Shown piece after piece: positions 60,273 to 64,000 of a DNA stretch of 64,000 bases. Position numbers and translations under genes: made by a program. This DNA is from JACVRW01 sp963728495. Lineage in GTDB: Bacteria; Actinomycetota; Thermoleophilia; Solirubrobacterales; Thermoleophilaceae. The stretch spans positions 186,001-250,000 of the forward strand of contig CAVSKI010000007.1 in the NCBI GenBank assembly GCA_963728495.1, written 5' to 3'. The notes beneath the pieces were generated by a model. The model was not told the DNA's origin. It saw only the letters and a program-made list of their open reading frames with translations, and made no database searches. Numbering within the stretch: position 1 is the stretch's first letter; each line of letters opens with the position of its first letter.

Positions 60273-61609
60273 CGGGCCCGCCGCTCGCGTTCGCCGCGGA
60301 CGGGCATCTGGACCACCTGAGCGCCGGCGGCTTCATCCGGCTCGTCGAGATGGACGGCCTCGTGCTCGCCGGTGAGCGTGCCGTACAGCTCGACCTGCTC
60401 AGACACCGCCTCGCCGATGCGCCGGATTCCCTCGCGGATGGAGTCCTCGTCACTGCCGGAGAAATTGAGGCGCATCGCGTTGCGCCCCCGTCCATCCAGG
60501 AACGCCGCCTCGCCGGGGACGAAGGCCACGTTGTCTCGCAGCGCGCGCGCGAGCAGGTCCGTGGTGTCGATGAAGTCGGGCAGCGTGACCCAGATGAACA
60601 GCCCTCCCGCGGGGCGCGTCCATTCGGCCTGAGCGGGGAAGTGGTCGGCCAGGGCGTCCAGCATTGTGTCCCGGCGCGCCCGGTAGAGCTCGGTGAGCGA
60701 GTCGATGTACTCCCGCCAGCGCCCCTGTTCGAACCACGCCTGCACCATCAGCTGCGAAAGCGTGGAGCTGCAGAGGTCCGCCGCCTGCTTGCCCAGGTTC
60801 AGCTTCTCCAGCACGGGCGGCGGGGCCACCACCCAGCCGAGCCGGATGCCGGGGGACAGGATCTTGGAGAAGGTGCCCAGGTACATGACATAGACGCCTC
60901 CGTCGAGGGCGTGCAGCGGTGGCGGCGCGCCGCCCTCGTAGCGCAGCAGGCCGTAGGGGTTGTCCTCCAGCACGAGCAGCTCGCGCTCGTGGGCGATCTC
61001 GACCAGACGTCCCCGCCGCGCCGGCGAGAGCGTGACGCCGGCCGGGTTCTGGAAGCTGGGCACGGTGTAGATGAACTTGGGACGCCGGCCCTCGCGCCCA
61101 AGGCGCTCGAGGGTCTGCTCGAGCAGGTCGATGCGCATGCCCTCCGAGTCCATCTCGATCTGCACCACGTCGGCCTGATAGGCGCAGAACACGGGCACGG
61201 CGCCGGGATAGGTGGGCCCCTCGGCGATCACCACGTCACCCGGGTCGATGAGCGTCTTGGTCACGAGGTCGATCACCTGTTGGCCGCCGGTCGTTACGAG
61301 TGTGTCCTCATGGTCGACGTGCATGCCCTCGGCCGCCATCACCGCGGCGATGCAGTCCTTGGTCTCCGGCAGGCCCTCTGTCGGCCCGTACTGCAGGGCC
61401 TTGGCGCAGGACTCGGTGGCGATCCGCTGCGTTACCGCCGCAAACGTGTCGGGCGGAAAGGTGCTCGTGTCCGGCAGCCCACCGGCGAGCGAGATCACCT
61501 CGGGACGGGCCGTGATCGCCATGAGGTCGCGCATCGCGGACGACTTCATGACCGCGGTGCGCGAGGCAAACAGGCCCGCGTAGCGCTCGAGGTCGCGGGA
61601 AATGCTCAC
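60269..61609 (-). CDS. Class I/II PLP-dependent aminotransferase (LysN/2-aminoadipate transaminase-like)
   Basis: 446 aa fold-type I aminotransferase. ISLAGGLPDTSTFP, TTGGQQVIDLV, EGPTYPGA, FIYTVPSFQNPAG and the PLP lysine in GTFSKILSPGIRLGW match the 2-aminoadipate/MocR-catalytic group. There is no N-terminal DNA-binding domain. The start is GTG, 29 bp from a divergent DUF4126 gene. ATGA coupling with the second ddl suggests a joint role in amino-acid or peptidoglycan precursor metabolism; the substrate is unknown. The tail is basic. Confidence 0.84.
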   Translation of the reverse strand: MSISRDLERYAGLFASRTAVMKSSAMRDLMAITARPEVISLAGGLPDTSTFPPDTFAAVTQRIATESCAKALQYGPTEGLPETKDCIAAVMAAEGMHVDHEDTLVTTGGQQVIDLVTKTLIDPGDVVIAEGPTYPGAVPVFCAYQADVVQIEMDSEGMRIDLLEQTLERLGREGRRPKFIYTVPSFQNPAGVTLSPARRGRLVEIAHERELLVLEDNPYGLLRYEGGAPPPLHALDGGVYVMYLGTFSKILSPGIRLGWVVAPPPVLEKLNLGKQAADLCSSTLSQLMVQAWFEQGRWREYIDSLTELYRARRDTMLDALADHFPAQAEWTRPAGGLFIWVTLPDFIDTTDLLARALRDNVAFVPGEAAFLDGRGRNAMRLNFSGSDEDSIREGIRRIGEAVSEQVELYGTLTGEHEAVHLDEPDEAAGAQVVQMPVRGERERRAR

Positions 61610-61620
61610 AGGAGGAGCAC

Positions 61621-61627
61621 TAGGCTA
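61621..61627. promoter_or_regulatory. Symmetric TANNNTA box in the aminotransferase/DUF4126 divergent gap
   Basis: TAGGCTA reads as a TANNNT -10 box on both strands and lies exactly 11 bp from each of the two GTG start codons (61609 minus and 61639 plus). It is the second such case in the window. Confidence 0.42.
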
Positions 61628-61638
61628 CCGGCCGAAGC

Positions 61639-62214
61639 GTGAGCGTCTTTCTCGACACGACCACGGGCATGGGCTTGGCGGGGGCCACGGGCGTGCGGCC
61701 CTACCTGCCGCCGCTGGTGGCGGGCGGTCTCGCCCGCGCCGACCTGGGGATCGATTTCGACGGCACCGATTGGCGCTTTCTGGAATCGACCGGCTTCCTG
61801 CTCGCCGTGGTGGCGGTGGGCGTGATCGCGTACCTGCTGGAGCGCTCGGAGCGCCGACCGATCATCGAGACCTTCTCGGGAATCGCCGGCATCGTGCTCG
61901 GCGCCCTGCTGTTCGCCGGCGCGCTGGCCAGCGGCGGCACCGAGAGCTGGCCCGGGCTGGTCGCCGGGCCCATCTGCGCACTGCTCGGCTGGCGGGCCGT
62001 GGGCGGCCTCGTGGAGCGCGTGCGAACGCGGCTCGAGGGCGGACCGGCCGCGCTGCTCACCGCCTACGCCGACGCCGTTGCGCTACTGCTCGCCGCGATC
62101 GCGATCTTCCTGCCACCGGTCTCGATCCTGGCGATCGCCGCCTTCATCTTCCTGCTCGTGGTCGGCAGGCGGCGCGAGGACGAGAAGTACGCCGGCCTGC
62201 GCATCCTGCGCTAG
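61639..62214 (+). CDS. DUF4126 family membrane protein
   Basis: 191 aa with about five hydrophobic helices. MGLAGATGVRPYLPPLVAGGLAR resembles the DUF4126 N-terminus, and the end is a charged tail (RRREDEKYAGLRILR). The function is unknown. Its TAG stop forms the first bases of the palindromic element that follows. The start is GTG without a near ribosome-binding site; AGGAGGAG is 22 bp upstream, too far. Confidence 0.7.
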   Translation: MSVFLDTTTGMGLAGATGVRPYLPPLVAGGLARADLGIDFDGTDWRFLESTGFLLAVVAVGVIAYLLERSERRPIIETFSGIAGIVLGALLFAGALASGGTESWPGLVAGPICALLGWRAVGGLVERVRTRLEGGPAALLTAYADAVALLLAAIAIFLPPVSILAIAAFIFLLVVGRRREDEKYAGLRILR

Positions 62215-62382
62215 ATGACTGATTCCAAACCCCCGCACCCACGGATGACACGCCATACCGGCGCTGGATCGCCACCCACGTCCTCGCCGATAGTGCTTTC
62301 ACTATCGGCTTCGTCCGCGTGCGGCGCCCAGCTTGGTCTGGCGTACCCCCGCGGGCACGTGGATTCGAAATCAATCATCTAG
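62212..62382. repeat. 171-bp imperfect palindromic element (MITE-like or structured RNA)
   Basis: The ends are inverted repeats: TAGATGACTGATTCCAAA on the left and, on the opposite strand, TAGATGATTGATTTCGAA on the right (15 of 18 match). Internal blocks (ACGCCA, ACC, GCTGG, CGCC) also pair. The tip is a perfect 10-bp stem GCCGATAGTG/CACTATCGGC with a CTTT loop (62286-62309). It contains no ORF. A related end occurs at 27046. It carries the stop of the DUF4126 gene and ends exactly where the next ATG begins. Confidence 0.7.
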
Positions 62383-63843
62383 ATGATGGCGAAGAAGCTC
62401 GTCCTCGCGGTCATCGACTCGCTCAAGCCGGACGCCCTCGACGCAGTGATCGAGGAGGGACGTGCGCCGGCGTTGGCCGCCCTGCGCGAGCGCGGGAAGT
62501 ACATCCCCGACTGCATCTCGACCTTCCCGTCGGTGACCCCCGTGGCCAGCGCAGCGATCGCCACCGGCTGCGGTCCGGGCGAGCACAACATCCCGTCGAT
62601 GAACTGGTACCACCGAGGCGAGGAGCGCTACATCGAGTACGGCTCCTCGTTTCCGGCCACACGTGCCTTTGGCGTGGTGAGGTCCCTCTACGACACGGTC
62701 TACAACATGAACATGGCGCACCTGACCCGTGCGCGCAGGACGGTCTTCGAGCATCTCGACGACGCCGGGCTGCGGACGGCCTGCACCACCTGGCTGATCT
62801 ATCGGGGCCGCACCCGCCACGATCCCTCGGGCACCAGCGTCTACCGGCGCATCGCCGAGGCCGCGCAGTTCCGCCATCCGGTGTACGGGGCCCGCGAGCT
62901 GTTCTATGCCGACCTCTTCGACTCGCGGGACACCGGCTGCACGAGTGCGCTCGGCCTGCCCGGCCAGCGCGACCGCCACACCGGCTGCGTGGGCGCCTAT
63001 CTGGTCGAGCACGACCTCTTCGACTTCCTGCTGTTCTCGCTGCCCGACAACGACACTCACTCCCACAAGGCGGGACCCGACGGGCAGGTGGTCTCGCTCG
63101 CCGAGGCCGACCGCGCGCTCGAGCGGATCATGCACGTGGCGGGTGGCGTCGACGCCTTCCTCGAAGATCACGCGGTGATCGTGATGTCAGACCACTCGCA
63201 GACGGCCGTGGAGGACCGCGTGAACCTGTCCGACGTATTCGCCGACGCGCGCGTGCTGCTGCCCGCCGATCCCGCCCCGGTCGAGGCCGAGCTGGCCGTG
63301 TGTCCCTCCGCGCGGTCGGCGATGGTCTACGTGCTCGATGAGTCGCGCCGGGACGAGCTGGTATCCGACGCGGTGCGCACACTCGCGGCGACGGACGGAG
63401 TGGACCTTGTGGCCAGCCACGAGAACGGGGAGGCGGTCGTGCGCAGCGGGCGCGGCGAGCTGCGCTTTTCGCCGGGAAGAGGCCTGGCCGACCGGGGCGG
63501 GCGCCGCTGGCGACTGAAGGGCGACCGGTCGGCACTGCACCTCGACGTCAAGGGCCGCGGGGTCACCAGCGAAACCTATCCCGACGCTCTCAACCGCCTC
63601 TGGTCCGCACTCAGCTGTCCGCATTCCGGGGATGTGCTGGCCTCGGCCGAGCTCGGGTTCGAGTTCGTCGACTGGGGCGGCTCCGACCACGTGGGCGGCG
63701 GCAGCCACGGCTCGCTGCACCGCGAGGATTCGGAGGGCGTGCTCATGCTGTGCGGCCTCGATCCGCCCGACCGCGACGAGTGGTCCCTGACCGATGTGGC
63801 GCCGCTGGTGCTCGAGCACTTCCATCTACCTTTCGACAAATGA
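62383..63843 (+). CDS. Alkaline-phosphatase-superfamily phosphodiesterase/nucleotide pyrophosphatase
   Basis: 486 aa. The metal and nucleophile region is VIDSLKPDAL (Asp near 11), TFPSVTPVASAAIATG (Thr/Ser nucleophile near 48) and GEHNIPSMNWY. LFSLPDNDTHSHKAGP gives the Asp/His pair (about 223-228) and VIVMSDHSQTA the second Asp-His (about 267). There is no signal peptide, so it is probably cytosolic. It may hydrolyse phosphodiesters or nucleotide diphosphates. The start is immediately after the repeat element; GtrA follows as ATGA. Confidence 0.83.
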   Translation: MMAKKLVLAVIDSLKPDALDAVIEEGRAPALAALRERGKYIPDCISTFPSVTPVASAAIATGCGPGEHNIPSMNWYHRGEERYIEYGSSFPATRAFGVVRSLYDTVYNMNMAHLTRARRTVFEHLDDAGLRTACTTWLIYRGRTRHDPSGTSVYRRIAEAAQFRHPVYGARELFYADLFDSRDTGCTSALGLPGQRDRHTGCVGAYLVEHDLFDFLLFSLPDNDTHSHKAGPDGQVVSLAEADRALERIMHVAGGVDAFLEDHAVIVMSDHSQTAVEDRVNLSDVFADARVLLPADPAPVEAELAVCPSARSAMVYVLDESRRDELVSDAVRTLAATDGVDLVASHENGEAVVRSGRGELRFSPGRGLADRGGRRWRLKGDRSALHLDVKGRGVTSETYPDALNRLWSALSCPHSGDVLASAELGFEFVDWGGSDHVGGGSHGSLHREDSEGVLMLCGLDPPDRDEWSLTDVAPLVLEHFHLPFDK

Positions 63844-64000
63844 GCCACGGCCTCCACGTTCGTGTCCGAGACGGGCTGACGCGCCCCCACAACTGGGTTC
63901 AGCTGTTGAAGTTCTGTGCGGTCGGAGCCTCCGGGTACGCGGTGAACCTCGCCGTGTTCTACGTCTGCGTGGAGGTGATCGGCCTGCACTACCTGCTGGC
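63840..64000 (+). CDS. GtrA family membrane protein, partial (N-terminus)
   Basis: 53 residues are visible before the window ends. QLLKFCAVGASGYAVNLAVFY matches the first helix of GtrA proteins, which flip or help transfer polyprenyl-phosphate-linked sugars. The start overlaps the phosphodiesterase stop as ATGA. The rest lies beyond the right edge. Confidence 0.75.
   Translation, partial: MSHGLHVRVRDGLTRPHNWVQLLKFCAVGASGYAVNLAVFYVCVEVIGLHYLL

Noticed and set aside
1..64000. CRISPR arrays, prophage, IS elements, restriction or defence islands
   Set aside because: No regularly spaced repeats, transposases, integrases or phage structural genes were seen. The lone HNH protein is a standard actinobacterial family.

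Overview
The window is high-GC bacterial chromosome and almost fully coding. It contains the replication-origin neighbourhood of an actinobacterium. Two things point to Actinobacteria: a mycobacterial-style operon running fhaA-fhaB-pstP-rodA-pbpA-pknB, and the block dnaA-dnaN-recF-dciA-gyrB-gyrA facing rpmH-rnpA-yidD-yidC-khpB-rsmG-parA-parB. Several DUF families and the style of the small membrane proteins suggest the class Thermoleophilia (Solirubrobacterales). That placement is inference from memory of similar genomes, not a computed result.

Layout. 1-1348: the end of an aerobic CO dehydrogenase / xanthine oxidase-type operon (coxS, coxL; coxL runs off the left edge). 1.6-15.2 kb: a surface-glycan region with an initiating sugar-phosphate transferase, four glycosyltransferases or related membrane enzymes, an O-antigen-ligase-like protein, a sugar formyltransferase-like gene, an amidase and two secreted or membrane-anchored proteins. 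15.2-18.7 kb: a large zinc-ribbon/adenylate cyclase/ATPase/TPR protein behind a perfect CRP-type operator. 18.8-25.4 kb: a LytR C-terminal-domain protein, then aminotransferase-DUF354-4,6-dehydratase (NDP-amino-sugar synthesis), then a divergent DedA-UppP pair for carrier-lipid recycling. 25.4-29.4 kb: a P-loop kinase, purM, a DsbA-family protein and a receptor Ser/Thr kinase. 29.5-39.7 kb: the cell-wall growth signalling operon (kinase, fhaA, fhaB, PP2C phosphatase, rodA, pbpA, PASTA kinase pknB, ddl). 39.7-44.1 kb: small membrane proteins, pheA, an HNH nuclease and a secreted esterase. 44.3-58.7 kb: gyrase, replication initiation, RNA/membrane-protein biogenesis and chromosome partition genes, with two parS-like sites and a candidate oriC. 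58.7-64 kb: tRNA-Ile, a BFN-domain protein, a second ddl, an aminotransferase, a DUF4126 protein, a palindromic repeat element, a phosphodiesterase and the start of a GtrA protein.

How the genes connect. Much of the window concerns the cell envelope: undecaprenyl-linked glycan assembly, carrier-lipid recycling (DedA, UppP), peptidoglycan synthesis (RodA, PbpA, two Ddl) and its kinase/phosphatase control. The rest is chromosome replication and segregation.

Unusual features. (i) A class-II-positioned CRP site before a cyclase gene. (ii) A roughly 171-bp palindromic element with a relative 35 kb away. (iii) Two parS sites sharing the same deviation from consensus. (iv) Probable CTG start codons, two of them in CTGA stop/start overlaps. 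(v) Divergent gene pairs separated by 17-37 bp, two of them with a symmetric TANNNTA box equidistant from both starts. (vi) Three genes broken by apparent net +1 frameshifts, one explained by a 7-bp tandem duplication. No CRISPR array, prophage or insertion sequence was seen.
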